Positions 36,670-45,977 of a stretch of DNA of 64,000 nt are shown here, one piece after another. The position numbers were made by a program, and so were the translations under genes. Source of the DNA: an uncultured Roseobacter sp. (GTDB lineage: Bacteria > Pseudomonadota > Alphaproteobacteria > Rhodobacterales > Rhodobacteraceae); assembly GCF_947495275.1 (NCBI RefSeq), contig NZ_CANLYL010000006.1, positions 1 through 64,000 of the forward strand. The letters run 5' to 3'. The notes below the pieces were generated by a model. That model was not told the DNA's origin and searched no databases. It saw only the letters and a program-made list of their open reading frames with translations. The number at the start of each line of letters is the position of its first letter. Positions within the stretch are counted from its first letter, which is position 1.

Positions 36670-38337
36670 ATGCGCGACCGCAAGAATACACGTGACGTTT
36701 ATCCGCCAACAGGTCCGGAATTGAATGCCAAAAGCTGGCTGACCGAGGCGCCATTGCGCATGTTGATGAATAATCTGCATCCGGATGTCGCAGAAAACCC
36801 GCATGAACTTGTGGTCTATGGCGGTATCGGACGCGCCGCGCGGACATGGTCGGATTTTGACGCGATGGTGGCGACGCTCAAGGACCTCGCAGAAGACGAA
36901 ACGATGATCGTGCAATCCGGGCGCCCGGTCGCTGTGATCAAGACCCATGCAGATGCACCGCGCGTTCTGATCGCAAATTCCAACCTCGTTCCGCATTGGG
37001 CGACGTGGGATCATTTCAACGAACTCGATAAAAAAGGTCTGGCAATGTATGGCCAGATGACCGCCGGGTCGTGGATCTACATCGGATCTCAGGGGATCGT
37101 GCAAGGCACATTCGAGACATTTGTCGAGGCCGGGCGACAGCATTATCAGGGGGACCTGACCGGCAAATGGATCCTAACCGGCGGATTGGGTGGCATGGGG
37201 GGCGCGCAGCCGCTCGCGGCGGTCATGGCGGGCGCTTGCTGTCTTGCGGTCGAGTGCAACCCTGACAGTATCGATTTCCGCCTGCGTACCCGATACGTCG
37301 ATGAAAGAGCCGATACGCTTGACGAGGCCTTGGAGATGATCACCCGTTGGACGGCTGCGGGTGAGGCCAAATCCGTCGGACTGCTCGGTAATGCTGCGGA
37401 TATTTTTGCGGAGCTCGTAGCACGTGGGGTCAGGCCGGATATCGTCACCGATCAGACCTCTGCCCATGATCCGATCAACGGGTATCTGCCTCAGGGCTGG
37501 AGCATGGCAGAATGGCGTGAGAACCGCGAGAGCGATCCGAAGGCCGTAGAGAGAGCTGCGCGCGCCTCGATGAAAATCCACGTCAAGGCGATGGTGGATT
37601 TCTGGAACATGGGGGTGCCGACGCTGGATTATGGGAACAACATCCGGCAGGTCGCTTTGGAGGAGGGGTTGGAGAACGCTTTTGCTTTCCCGGGTTTTGT
37701 GCCCGCCTATATCCGACCGCTCTTTTGCCGGGGCATCGGCCCCTTCCGCTGGGCAGCGCTGTCGGGTGATCCGGAAGATATTTACAAGACCGATGCCAAG
37801 GTGAAGGAACTCGTCGATGATCCACACCTGCACAAGTGGCTGGACATGGCGCGGGAGCGGATCAGCTTCCAGGGATTGCCCGCGCGGATTTGCTGGGTGG
37901 GTCTGGGCGTCAGGCATAAACTCGGCCTCGCGTTCAACGAAATGGTCAAAAGCGGCGAGCTATCCGCGCCAGTTGTGATTGGGCGTGACCACCTCGACAG
38001 CGGATCGGTTGCCTCACCCAATCGGGAAACGGAGGCGATGAAGGATGGCTCCGATGCGGTCTCGGACTGGCCGCTGCTGAACGCGATGATCAACACGGCC
38101 TCCGGGGCCACGTGGGTTTCGTTGCATCATGGTGGCGGTGTCGGCATGGGGTTCAGCCAGCACGCCGGAATGGTCATTTGCGCAGATGGCACAGATGAGG
38201 CGGCAGCGAGGCTCGCGCGCGTGCTGTGGAATGATCCCGCATCGGGCGTGTGGCGTCACGCCGATGCCGGCTACGCCGATGCGGTTGCTTGCGCGCGCGA
38301 ACAGGGTTTGCGTCTGCCAACCATTCTGGGCAATTAA
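36670..38337 (+). CDS. hutU: Urocanate hydratase
   Basis: A 555-residue urocanase, the family's normal length, with the NAD-site regions [22 protein letters not shown] and [13 protein letters not shown]. The ATG at 36670 has AAGGAG at ideal spacing. It hydrates urocanate to imidazolonepropionate (second step). Last gene of the hutIHGU operon, which therefore carries every step except the divergent hutF. Confidence 0.95.
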   Translation: MRDRKNTRDVYPPTGPELNAKSWLTEAPLRMLMNNLHPDVAENPHELVVYGGIGRAARTWSDFDAMVATLKDLAEDETMIVQSGRPVAVIKTHADAPRVLIANSNLVPHWATWDHFNELDKKGLAMYGQMTAGSWIYIGSQGIVQGTFETFVEAGRQHYQGDLTGKWILTGGLGGMGGAQPLAAVMAGACCLAVECNPDSIDFRLRTRYVDERADTLDEALEMITRWTAAGEAKSVGLLGNAADIFAELVARGVRPDIVTDQTSAHDPINGYLPQGWSMAEWRENRESDPKAVERAARASMKIHVKAMVDFWNMGVPTLDYGNNIRQVALEEGLENAFAFPGFVPAYIRPLFCRGIGPFRWAALSGDPEDIYKTDAKVKELVDDPHLHKWLDMARERISFQGLPARICWVGLGVRHKLGLAFNEMVKSGELSAPVVIGRDHLDSGSVASPNRETEAMKDGSDAVSDWPLLNAMINTASGATWVSLHHGGGVGMGFSQHAGMVICADGTDEAAARLARVLWNDPASGVWRHADAGYADAVACAREQGLRLPTILGN

Positions 38338-38465
38338 AACATCCTCTCATGCGTCTTTCAGGGGTCGAATAAGCCCAGCTAATAAGGTGCATTAACAGAC
38401 AGTCATGGAGCAATCCTGTCCAAGCGCATATGCTGCTCAGGTGAAGAAGTCAGAGGAGAAGACAG

Positions 38466-39503
38466 ATGTTTTTGCGCAATTGCTGGTATGTCGCAGGTTG
38501 GAGCAAGGACTATGATCAGACCCTTACGGCGCAAAAGCTGCTGGGCGAAAACATTGTTCTTTACCGGAAGTCCGATGGCACGCCAGCAGCGCTCGAAGAC
38601 GCCTGTCCGCATCGAAAATTGCCACTTTCAATGGGGAAACTGGAAAATGATAATGTCGTTTGCGGCTATCACGGCTTGACCTTCGATTGTTCTGGGGCCT
38701 GCGTTGATGCGCCGACACAGAGGGGCAGCATCCCGAAACGGGCGGTCGTGCGATCCTATCCGGTCGTGGATCGATACCGCCTGCTGTGGATTTGGATGGG
38801 TGACCCGAAAAAGGCTGATCCTGACGAGATTTTTAAAATTGAAAACTTTGACAATCCGGAATGGGGCTACACCGATGGCGGCACCCTCCCGATTGCCTGC
38901 AACTATCTCTGGATCGTCGATAATCTGCTGGACCCCAGCCATGTCGCCTGGGTGCATGTTACGTCTTTTGCCGGGGGTGGGACCGATGATCAGCCGTTGG
39001 ACATGGAAAAGACCGACCGCGGCGTGATCGTGTCGCGCTGGATTTACGATCAACCGCCGTCACCCTACTACAAGGACTTGATCAGGTTCGGTGGTAACTG
39101 TGATCGCAAACAGCACTATGAGATGTGCTTTCCCGCCATTGCGCTCAACAAATCTGTCTACACGCCCGTAGGGACCGGTGGCCCAGGTAAACCCGCAGTT
39201 GATCAGACCTATGTGAACATCTCATACAACTTCATGACGCCCGTTGACGCGCATAACGCGCAGTATATCTGGTTCCAGCATCGCAACACCGACCCCGATG
39301 ACAAGGCCATTTCGAAAAAGATGAATGACGGGGCGATCATGGCCTTCAACGAGGACAAGGATATTCTGGAAGCGGTTCACAAGGGTATGGAAGCGCCGGT
39401 CACACCGCATCTGGACCTGGGGCTCGATCTGGGGGCCAAGACATTTCGGCTCCAGCTACAAAGGTTGATCGACGCTGAGCAAGCCGCGTCTGGATCAACC
39501 TAG
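38466..39503 (+). CDS. Rieske aromatic-ring/demethylase-type oxygenase (VanA-like)
   Basis: A 345-residue Rieske non-heme iron oxygenase. The [2Fe-2S] ligands are C47-x-H49 and C66-x-x-H69, and DNLLDPSHVAWVH carries the mononuclear iron histidines. The form is that of vanillate O-demethylase oxygenases. No dedicated reductase lies beside it. The gene is 128 bp after hutU and converges on an amidohydrolase with a 4-bp overlap. Substrate unknown; dealkylation or hydroxylation of an aromatic or N-heterocycle is likely. Confidence 0.85.
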   Translation: MFLRNCWYVAGWSKDYDQTLTAQKLLGENIVLYRKSDGTPAALEDACPHRKLPLSMGKLENDNVVCGYHGLTFDCSGACVDAPTQRGSIPKRAVVRSYPVVDRYRLLWIWMGDPKKADPDEIFKIENFDNPEWGYTDGGTLPIACNYLWIVDNLLDPSHVAWVHVTSFAGGGTDDQPLDMEKTDRGVIVSRWIYDQPPSPYYKDLIRFGGNCDRKQHYEMCFPAIALNKSVYTPVGTGGPGKPAVDQTYVNISYNFMTPVDAHNAQYIWFQHRNTDPDDKAISKKMNDGAIMAFNEDKDILEAVHKGMEAPVTPHLDLGLDLGAKTFRLQLQRLIDAEQAASGST

Positions 39504-40516
39504 GGCTTTTGCCGCAGGTCTTCGAGCCGTGTTAAAAGACGATGGGCAGTCTTCCACGTCACCTGCTCTTTCTCTGCTTCCGTCAGTTTGGCGGGCGCAA
39601 CGGCATGGGCATAAGGATCGTCCTTGAAGATCGGATAATCCGATCCCAACATGATCCGATCCGCGCCAAGAACCCTTACTGCGGCCTCCAAAGCGCGCGG
39701 ACCAAGCGACGCGCAATCATACCACAGGTGCCGTAGCTTTTCCGTGGGAAATGGCAGGTCCGGATTGCGATGCCGGGCAATGCTCTCCAGGCGTTCAAAA
39801 ATGAAAGGCAGGGTGCCCCCCAGATTGACGATCTGGAAGCTGATGTTGGGATAGGTTTCGATTATGTCAGAAAGGATCAGGGTCAGGGCCACCTGCGAGG
39901 CGCTTGATTGCAGATCCACGGCGGAGAGCCGGTATTGTACAAAATCTGCGGGCAGGGGAGGCGGCTCCTGCCCGACCTTTAGGCCCGGATGCAACATGAT
40001 ATGGCAGCCATGGTCATTTGCTGCTTCAAGCAATGGCACAAGGGTGGCGGCTTCCTGCAAGGAGTTGAAGTAGTTGGACGGCAAGATGATCCCGGGTAAG
40101 CCAAGGTCTCGACGAATACGCCGGACCTCCGCACAGGCAAGCTCAAGATCGTCCAGAGGCACCCCCGCCAGCCCGATCAAGGCCCCGGCACTTTGCGTGC
40201 CCAGTTCTGCAAGGAAATCGTTGTAATCCGAGATTGCCGTCGCAATTTCATTTGCGGGCAATAAGTCCACACCCAGAGCACCGGGGAAAGTCAGCATACG
40301 GTGGGTCAGCCCTGCAGATTTCATCTCTGCCAAACCTACGAGCGGGTCATGATAATGATCCGTAAACGGAAATTCGCCATTCATCGCGACCATGACGGTC
40401 ACGCCGTCCTCTCGTTTTCGCAGGTACGGTCGTTCCCTGCGCGATTGCAGTGTCTCCACCAGCCCGCCACCATAAAAATGGGCGTGCATATCGATGCGAC
40501 GGTTCTCTTCTGCCAT
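39500..40516 (-). CDS. Amidohydrolase family protein (ACMSD-like)
   Basis: About 338 residues of the amidohydrolase-2 family: IDMHAHF metal motif at the N terminus, HIMLHPG in the middle and GSDYPIFKDDPY at the C-terminal metal aspartate. This pattern is shared by ACMS decarboxylase and related non-oxidative decarboxylases or hydrolases. The start at 40516 gives AGGA a better spacing than the ATG six bases upstream. Paired by convergence with the Rieske oxygenase, it may process that enzyme's product. Confidence 0.8.
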   Translation of the reverse strand: MAEENRRIDMHAHFYGGGLVETLQSRRERPYLRKREDGVTVMVAMNGEFPFTDHYHDPLVGLAEMKSAGLTHRMLTFPGALGVDLLPANEIATAISDYNDFLAELGTQSAGALIGLAGVPLDDLELACAEVRRIRRDLGLPGIILPSNYFNSLQEAATLVPLLEAANDHGCHIMLHPGLKVGQEPPPLPADFVQYRLSAVDLQSSASQVALTLILSDIIETYPNISFQIVNLGGTLPFIFERLESIARHRNPDLPFPTEKLRHLWYDCASLGPRALEAAVRVLGADRIMLGSDYPIFKDDPYAHAVAPAKLTEAEKEQVTWKTAHRLLTRLEDLRQKP

Positions 40517-40611
40517 GCGCATGTCCTGATCGCCGCCGGTTCCGAGTGAGAAAATCGCACTGCACTCAGGCTTTCAAATCCGGCGTGTTAACTTCTGAGT
40601 GTTTGAAGATG

Positions 40612-40640
40612 TGCCGCGCGGCCTGAAACGCTGCGCGGCA
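40612..40640 (-). terminator. Stem-loop after amino-acid binding protein gene
   Basis: TGCCGCGC (40612-40619) and GCGCGGCA (40633-40640) form an 8-bp stem with a 13-nt loop, 33 bp beyond the binding-protein stop. No clear T-run follows on the transcribed side, so it may be a weak terminator or an mRNA 3' stabiliser. Confidence 0.4.
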
Positions 40641-40673
40641 TATATTCTCACGGCTACTTATTGTTCTGGCGGC

Positions 40674-41450
40674 TCAAAGCCCCCATTTCTCGGCGGTTGT
40701 TTCAAAGAAGCCCTGCTTTTTCTTCAGTTCGATCCAGCTGTTGACGTAGTTGATCCAAACCTGATCGGTCTGCGGCAGTAGCATTGCAATCGGGGTCGGC
40801 GCGCGCGAGTTGGACACGCCGATTTGGCGCAAATTTGGGAACTTTGTCAGCAGCGTCGACCCTTCAATGTTAGATGTGATGAAGACATCGGCGCGACCCG
40901 ACAGAACTTCCTGAAAGCCTCGTGCGGGAGCTTCAACCACAACGATTTCGGCGTCGGGGAACCAGCTCCGGACGCTCTTTTCAAAGGTGGTGCCAAGGGT
41001 TGTGGCAACCTTGACGTCGCCTTTGTTGATGGTCTCCCAGTCGCCGAAGCGCTCAGCCTTGTCTTCTGTGGTGAAAGGCAGGATTTCCACGTCAATATAG
41101 CTGTCTGAATAGCCCGCGGCTTTCAGACGTGCCGGGCTGATCGAAGCGGAGCCGGTCATGTGGTAGTTGCCTGCGACCACACCATTGACGAGGGTTTTCC
41201 AGTCGGTGGGAACCATTTCAAGCTCCACGCCGAGGTCCGCCGCCAGCTGTGTCATCACGTCAATGTCGTATCCGACATAGGAGTTGGTCGCCGGATCCCG
41301 CACCGACATCGGGTTCCAGTCACCCGTCGTGCCGACTTTCAAAACGCCACCGTTCAGAATTTCATTCAAGGCGGATTGCGCGCTTGCTGGTGCTGCCAGC
41401 AGTGACACTGCAAATGCCGTCGCCAGGCCTACCGTTTTCATTAGTTTCAT
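40674..41450 (-). CDS. Polar amino-acid ABC transporter substrate-binding protein
   Basis: A 258-residue family-3 binding protein with a signal peptide (1-24, ending APASA) and the ligand loop [29 protein letters not shown]. It is divergent from the ATPase and permease genes that complete the importer. Cyclohexadienyl-dehydratase-like proteins share this fold, but the context favours transport. Confidence 0.85.
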   Translation of the reverse strand: MKLMKTVGLATAFAVSLLAAPASAQSALNEILNGGVLKVGTTGDWNPMSVRDPATNSYVGYDIDVMTQLAADLGVELEMVPTDWKTLVNGVVAGNYHMTGSASISPARLKAAGYSDSYIDVEILPFTTEDKAERFGDWETINKGDVKVATTLGTTFEKSVRSWFPDAEIVVVEAPARGFQEVLSGRADVFITSNIEGSTLLTKFPNLRQIGVSNSRAPTPIAMLLPQTDQVWINYVNSWIELKKKQGFFETTAEKWGL

Positions 41451-41568
41451 TATGTCGTCCCTGTTGGTTGCTTTCTGTCTGTATTATGTCTGTGCATTAA
41501 AATTTTTGTATAGTTCTATCGGAATATCAAGTAACAAAGACGATAACAAACATACCGGGGAGGGGTCT

Positions 41569-42312
41569 ATGTCCGAAAAAGGTCCGGCCATCAAAATCAG
41601 CGCATTGAACAAGTGGTATGGCGACTATCATGCGCTCAAGGATATTGATCTGCAAGTTGATCATGGCGAACGGATTGTTGTCTGCGGGCCGTCGGGATCC
41701 GGGAAGTCCACGTTGATTCGCTGTGTGAATTCACTTGAACAGCACAATTCAGGCCAGATCGTTGTCGATGGCATCTTGATGAAGGATGAAGCATCCATCA
41801 ACGAAATCCGCTCTGAAGTTGGCATGGTCTTTCAGCAATTTAACCTATTTCCACATTTGACGATTTTGCAGAACCTAACGCTGGGGCCGATGAAGGCCCG
41901 CAACATGTCCAAGGCAGATGCCGAGGAGCGGGCCATGCGCTATCTGGAACGTGTCCGCATTCCCGATCAGGCGCAAAAGAAACCCAGCGAGTTGTCCGGT
42001 GGCCAACAGCAGCGGGTTGCGATTGCGCGATCGCTCTGCATGGAGCCGAAAATCATGCTTTTTGATGAACCAACTTCCGCGCTGGACCCGGAAATGATCT
42101 CGGAGGTTCTGGATGTCATTGTTGATCTTGCCGAAGAGGGGATGACGATGATCTGCGTCACCCATGAGATGGGATTTGCCCGGCGTGCTGCTGACCGCAT
42201 GATCTTCATGGATCATGGCGAGATTATTGAAACCGGCCCACCGGATGCGTTTTTCAATGCGCCAAAATCCCAGCGTTGCCAGTTGTTCCTCAGCCAAATC
42301 TTGCAGCACTAG
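41569..42312 (+). CDS. Polar amino-acid ABC transporter ATP-binding protein
   Basis: A 247-residue GlnQ-type ATPase: Walker A GPSGSGKS, signature LSGGQQQR, Walker [25 protein letters not shown]. The frame is open further upstream, but GGGGAGGGG just before the ATG at 41569 and the family's usual N terminus fix the start. Paralogous to the ATPase at 26299. Confidence 0.92.
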   Translation: MSEKGPAIKISALNKWYGDYHALKDIDLQVDHGERIVVCGPSGSGKSTLIRCVNSLEQHNSGQIVVDGILMKDEASINEIRSEVGMVFQQFNLFPHLTILQNLTLGPMKARNMSKADAEERAMRYLERVRIPDQAQKKPSELSGGQQQRVAIARSLCMEPKIMLFDEPTSALDPEMISEVLDVIVDLAEEGMTMICVTHEMGFARRAADRMIFMDHGEIIETGPPDAFFNAPKSQRCQLFLSQILQH

Positions 42313-42323
42313 GGGGCGCACCC

Positions 42324-43091
42324 ATGAGACCACGTATATTCTTGTCATTCGGTGCCTTGGTGCTTCTGGCCGGGTGTAGCTCCGGCTCCGGAACCTGGGG
42401 TTGGTATGTGATTGATCCCAGTACACCAAAGGGTATGTCCAATATCAGCTTCTTGCTTAGCGGCTTCGGTGCAACCATCCTGCTGTCACTCATAGCAGCG
42501 GGGCTTTCGATGATGTTGGGGTTGCTGGTGGCCTTGCCCGGCATGTCGGGCAATCGCTGGATACGACTGCCATCGCGCATCTACATCGAATTCATAAGGG
42601 CCATTCCCTTGCTTCCGATGCTGTTTTGGGTGTTCTACGGGCTCCCGGTTGTGCTGAAATCCATCGGGATCAACGTAAGCATTGATGCTTTCTGGGGCGC
42701 GGTTCTGACGCTTGCAATCTCTGATAGCGCCTTTACCGCAGAGATTTACCGGTCGGGCATTCAGTCGATCAGTAAAGGGCAAACCGAAGCCGCAAAAACC
42801 GTTGGTCTGAACTATCGACAAACGATGCGCTACGTAATTTTGCCTCAGGCGATCAAACGCATCCTGCCACCCCTGGCGAACCAATTCATCTATATTGTCA
42901 AAATGTCCGCTTTTGCCTCTGTCATCGGCATGCAGGAGTTGACGCGCCGCGCCAATGAATTGGTGGTGACAGAGTATCGCCCCCTCGAAATCTACACTTT
43001 GCTGATATTTGAGTATCTCGTGCTGGTGCTGATCATCAGCTTCTTTGTCCGCTGGCTTGAACGAAAAATGGGCGCGGATGAAAGCAAGTGA
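42324..43091 (+). CDS. Polar amino-acid ABC transporter permease with lipobox-like N terminus
   Basis: A 255-residue permease with the EAA loop GQTEAAKTVGLNYRQTMRYVILPQAIKRILPP and about five helices. AGGGGG precedes the ATG at 42324. Unusually, the N terminus reads as a lipoprotein signal (LLAGC, cysteine at residue 18) followed by a WGWYVIDP segment. It is the only permease gene in this set, so it may form a homodimer. It abuts the convergent creatininase-family gene. Confidence 0.87.
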   Translation: MRPRIFLSFGALVLLAGCSSGSGTWGWYVIDPSTPKGMSNISFLLSGFGATILLSLIAAGLSMMLGLLVALPGMSGNRWIRLPSRIYIEFIRAIPLLPMLFWVFYGLPVVLKSIGINVSIDAFWGAVLTLAISDSAFTAEIYRSGIQSISKGQTEAAKTVGLNYRQTMRYVILPQAIKRILPPLANQFIYIVKMSAFASVIGMQELTRRANELVVTEYRPLEIYTLLIFEYLVLVLIISFFVRWLERKMGADESK

Positions 43092-43817
43092 TCACCCGGT
43101 GAAAGACAGAAAATCCGCAGCGACTGCGGCGGCTGCCGTCTCTAGCAGCACCTTACCGTGGTCGGCCCGGGCCAATGCAGAATGAGACCCGACCCGGCCG
43201 TCTGGAAAATCGCGGCGGTGGTCCTCTGGTGGTCCATGTTTGTCTCCCGCATGCGCCTTGATGTAATCGGGCGTGAGTTTGCGTGGGACAGGGAGGTTTT
43301 TGTCTTCGATGGTGCGATGGGTGTGCTGCGTGACCGACACTTCGGACGGCGTGGCATGCATACCTTCCCAATCCCCATACCACGCTTCCCGCAGCACATT
43401 GACCTCTTCGAAGTCCCACCAGCTGCGGATGTGCGTGTCTGCGTCGACCTTCATGCTGGCCTCAGTCAATGGCTCAAGGTTGGCACCATGTCCGTTCAAA
43501 ATGTAGATTTCACGAAACCCATGATGCGCCAGAGATTGCATGACCTGCAGCGCAAGATCCTCAAAAAGGGCAGGGCTTACCGAGACCGTGCCTGCAAAGC
43601 TCATGTTGAATGGCGCAGGAGCATAGGCCAGTTCCGGTGCAACGATGGCCTGGCATTGGTCTGCCGCCGCCCAGGCAATTTCGCGCGCGCAAATTGCATC
43701 TGTCCCGATCAGACCGAGCGGTCCGTGTTGTTCAATCGATCCCGTCGGCAGGATCACCCCTTGGCAGGTCGCAAGATAGGTATCGACCTCTTGCCAGGTC
43801 ATTTCTTCAAGTTTCAT
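43092..43817 (-). CDS. Creatininase-family amidohydrolase
   Basis: A 241-residue protein with the creatininase metal motif GSIEQHGP...TDA (E29, H31, D40) and NGHGANLEPL. The ATG at 43817 gives the family's usual N terminus (MKLEEMTWQEV); the open frame continues upstream but would run across the start of the divergent AhpD-like gene. Family members hydrolyse cyclic amides. Together with the transporter and amidohydrolase nearby, a cyclic nitrogen compound as substrate is plausible but unproven. Confidence 0.8.
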   Translation of the reverse strand: MKLEEMTWQEVDTYLATCQGVILPTGSIEQHGPLGLIGTDAICAREIAWAAADQCQAIVAPELAYAPAPFNMSFAGTVSVSPALFEDLALQVMQSLAHHGFREIYILNGHGANLEPLTEASMKVDADTHIRSWWDFEEVNVLREAWYGDWEGMHATPSEVSVTQHTHRTIEDKNLPVPRKLTPDYIKAHAGDKHGPPEDHRRDFPDGRVGSHSALARADHGKVLLETAAAAVAADFLSFTG

Positions 43818-43860
43818 ACCATCTGCTAACGCGCAGTCATATCGAAAGGAAAGCTCAATC

Positions 43861-44196
43861 ATGAACTGGACGACGTTTTTAGGGGAGACCATCGGTCGTA
43901 TCGGCAAATTGCAGAAAGAAACGCCGGATATGTTCGCGGGCTTCAACGCCATGTCGCAGGCGGCCAAGAAATCTGGTGCACTGGATGAAAAGACAAAAGA
44001 GCTGATTGCACTTGGAATTGCGGTGTCCACCCGCTGCGATAGTTGCATTGGCTTTCATGTCAAATCTCTGGTCCGGCTGAAGACCACGCGAGAGGAGCTT
44101 TGTGAAGCGCTTGAAATGATTGGCTATATGGGCGGCGGCCCGTCCATTGCTTACGGTGCGAAAGCGCTGGAGGCTTTTGACGAGTTCTCCGCCTAG
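43861..44196 (+). CDS. Carboxymuconolactone decarboxylase-family (AhpD-like) protein
   Basis: A 111-residue helical protein with the AhpD-type redox/proton-relay motif C59-x-x-C62 and H66 (CDSCIGFH), and the preceding glutamate in KTKELIALG. AAAGGAAAG precedes the ATG. Such proteins are disulfide reductases or peroxidase partners, and less often lactone decarboxylases. Divergent from the creatininase-family gene. Confidence 0.85.
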   Translation: MNWTTFLGETIGRIGKLQKETPDMFAGFNAMSQAAKKSGALDEKTKELIALGIAVSTRCDSCIGFHVKSLVRLKTTREELCEALEMIGYMGGGPSIAYGAKALEAFDEFSA

Positions 44197-44330
44197 AAAC
44201 GTTGAACTCTGCCAATGCGGCTGTCGATGGAGCACCTTTTGACAGGTCTGCGATGGTGCCTAGTGATCGGTTAATAGCAAGCGGAGCTAGGCGTATGGCG
44301 ATGCAGAATATCTTTGGGAGCTAGCGAGAG

Positions 44331-44762
44331 ATGAGTAAAACAGTCAGGCCAGCAATCCGATTCAACACGCCCGATGTCTGGGGGATAGAAAACTATCCTT
44401 ATTGCCAGGCAGCTGTAGAACCGGCTGGCCACAGGGTGCATGTGGCAGGTCAAGTGGCCTGGACAATCGAGAGGGAACTGGTCGGGCCTGACGACCCCAC
44501 GGCACAGACCGAGAAAACGATCGATAACATCGAGACGATTCTGAGCGCCATGGGCGGATCGATACATGATGTGATCTCTGTCACGATGTATTATGTGCGA
44601 GACGAGGACCTTGCGGCCATTCGAGATGTGCGCGGACGGCGGTTTGGCCTCGAACACGGTCCCGCCTCTACCGGCGTCAAGGTTGCCGGTCTGGTGCGGC
44701 CCGAGCTTCTTGTCGAAATGTCGGCGATAGCGGTCATTCCCGAAGCCCGGTTCAAACTATGA
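44331..44762 (+). CDS. RidA-family protein
   Basis: A 143-residue protein of the RidA/YjgF/Rid superfamily: YPYCQAAVEPAGHRVHVAGQVAW at the N terminus, VISVTMYYVRDEDL in the middle and RPELLVEMSAIAVIP at the end. RidA proteins hydrolyse reactive enamines or imines; Rid-subfamily members also occur in aromatic and N-heterocycle pathways. The C-terminal active-site arginine of archetypal RidA is not obvious, so it may be another Rid subfamily. Confidence 0.82.
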   Translation: MSKTVRPAIRFNTPDVWGIENYPYCQAAVEPAGHRVHVAGQVAWTIERELVGPDDPTAQTEKTIDNIETILSAMGGSIHDVISVTMYYVRDEDLAAIRDVRGRRFGLEHGPASTGVKVAGLVRPELLVEMSAIAVIPEARFKL

Positions 44763-44818
44763 TGTTCTGGCGCGAGCGCGTTCAACTATTTCCATGACGT
44801 GTGTCACGGTTAAACGGA

Positions 44819-44852
44819 CCGCTCCCAACCCGGGCGACCGGATTGGGAGCGG
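44819..44852. terminator. Convergent stem-loop between ridA-like and MBL genes
   Basis: CCGCTCCCAA (44819-44828) pairs perfectly with TTGGGAGCGG (44843-44852) over a 14-nt loop that can itself pair. It sits between two converging genes, 57 bp after one stop and 14 bp after the other, so it can act as a bidirectional terminator. Confidence 0.6.
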
Positions 44853-44865
44853 GTCGTACGGCTGA

Positions 44866-45858
44866 TCAGGCAGTCACAGCGTTGTGGCCGAAGTACATGA
44901 ATTCGCGATCCATGCCCGCGACCTCGCTGGCGTTAAGCGACACGCTGGCGCCATCAAGCATCTTGTAGCTGGATTGCGCTTTCACCCACTCATCCGCGTT
45001 TTGAAGGGTGGTCAGCGTGTAACTTGTGGTCTCGTTCAGATAGTGGGTCGGGATCACGACTTTGGGCTTGAGGCGTTCGACGATGTTGTTCCCCATCTCG
45101 TAACTCAGAATATGCTGGGATCCATCGACCGGCAGGGTCAGCACATCGACCTGGCCAATCGCGTCCCAGAATTCCTGCGGCGGATTGTGCCGGTTGTCGC
45201 CCCAGATCAGCGTCCGAATGCCGCCTGTCTCCACCAGGTAAACGACCATATCCATATGGCCGACATTATCGGGCGGGCAGGCGTTAACGCCGAATTCTGC
45301 GAGCGCATCGGTCCAGCTGTACCACCCGGGGGCCACGCAGGCATGTTTGTCGGCAAAGCCGGTGATTTTGATATCGGCAAATTCAAAATTTCCGACCATT
45401 CGATCCAGAACCATGGTCGATACCGGACGGTGGATAGCGTCGTGATCAAAATGCGTGTGGGTCGACATGCAGATGTCGACGGGCGTTTCCGGGAACTCAT
45501 TCTTGAACCATAGCCCCCACGCCCCGGACGGGTCATCGCGCCAGGGATCGAACAGCACTGTTGCGCCTCCGGGAGAGGTGATCTTGATAGCGCAATGCCC
45601 ATAGAAATCGACGCCGACTGCCCCGTCGACCGCCGATCCGGTTGTGCTTTGCAAATCTATGACGTGATTGTTGTTGCCCGGCTGGGTCCAGTCAGTGGAT
45701 TGCGCCTTGGCTGAGGTGCCGCCCAAGAGCGCCGCAGTCGTTCCTACGCCGGCGGCCCCCGCTGCTGCGAAAAATGAGCGGCGTGACAGGCCGGGGGACA
45801 AGGTGTCTCTGGCACCGTTCAGCACAGTTGGTTTGAGATTCAGATCGTCTCTTTCCAT
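44866..45858 (-). CDS. Tat-exported metallo-beta-lactamase-fold hydrolase
   Basis: A 330-residue protein. Residues 25-30 (SRRSFF) and the hydrophobic run to KAQ form a twin-arginine signal, so it is exported folded. The MBL metal motif is THTHFDHD (H134, H136, D138, H139). WGDNRHNPPQEFW and VVIPTHYLNE supply later ligands. It resembles UlaG/PhnP-like or N-acyl-hydrolase MBL proteins. Substrate unknown. Confidence 0.8.
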   Translation of the reverse strand: MERDDLNLKPTVLNGARDTLSPGLSRRSFFAAAGAAGVGTTAALLGGTSAKAQSTDWTQPGNNNHVIDLQSTTGSAVDGAVGVDFYGHCAIKITSPGGATVLFDPWRDDPSGAWGLWFKNEFPETPVDICMSTHTHFDHDAIHRPVSTMVLDRMVGNFEFADIKITGFADKHACVAPGWYSWTDALAEFGVNACPPDNVGHMDMVVYLVETGGIRTLIWGDNRHNPPQEFWDAIGQVDVLTLPVDGSQHILSYEMGNNIVERLKPKVVIPTHYLNETTSYTLTTLQNADEWVKAQSSYKMLDGASVSLNASEVAGMDREFMYFGHNAVTA

Positions 45859-45977
45859 TTCGGTTCTCCATGTTGGCTAAGGTCGGGCGTCGCCCGGTAG
45901 CGGGAGAGTAACGGAGGACATCAGCATTTCATGATGTTGGAAAAACCATGGTAAAACATGGGGAAATACCCCTTGGT

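Noticed and set aside
41284-41568. Upstream extension of the ABC ATPase
   Set aside because: It runs antisense through the binding-protein gene; the ATG at 41569 has a strong ribosome site.
43818-44048. Upstream extension of the creatininase-family protein
   Set aside because: It would cover the start of the divergent AhpD-like gene and does not match the family's N terminus.
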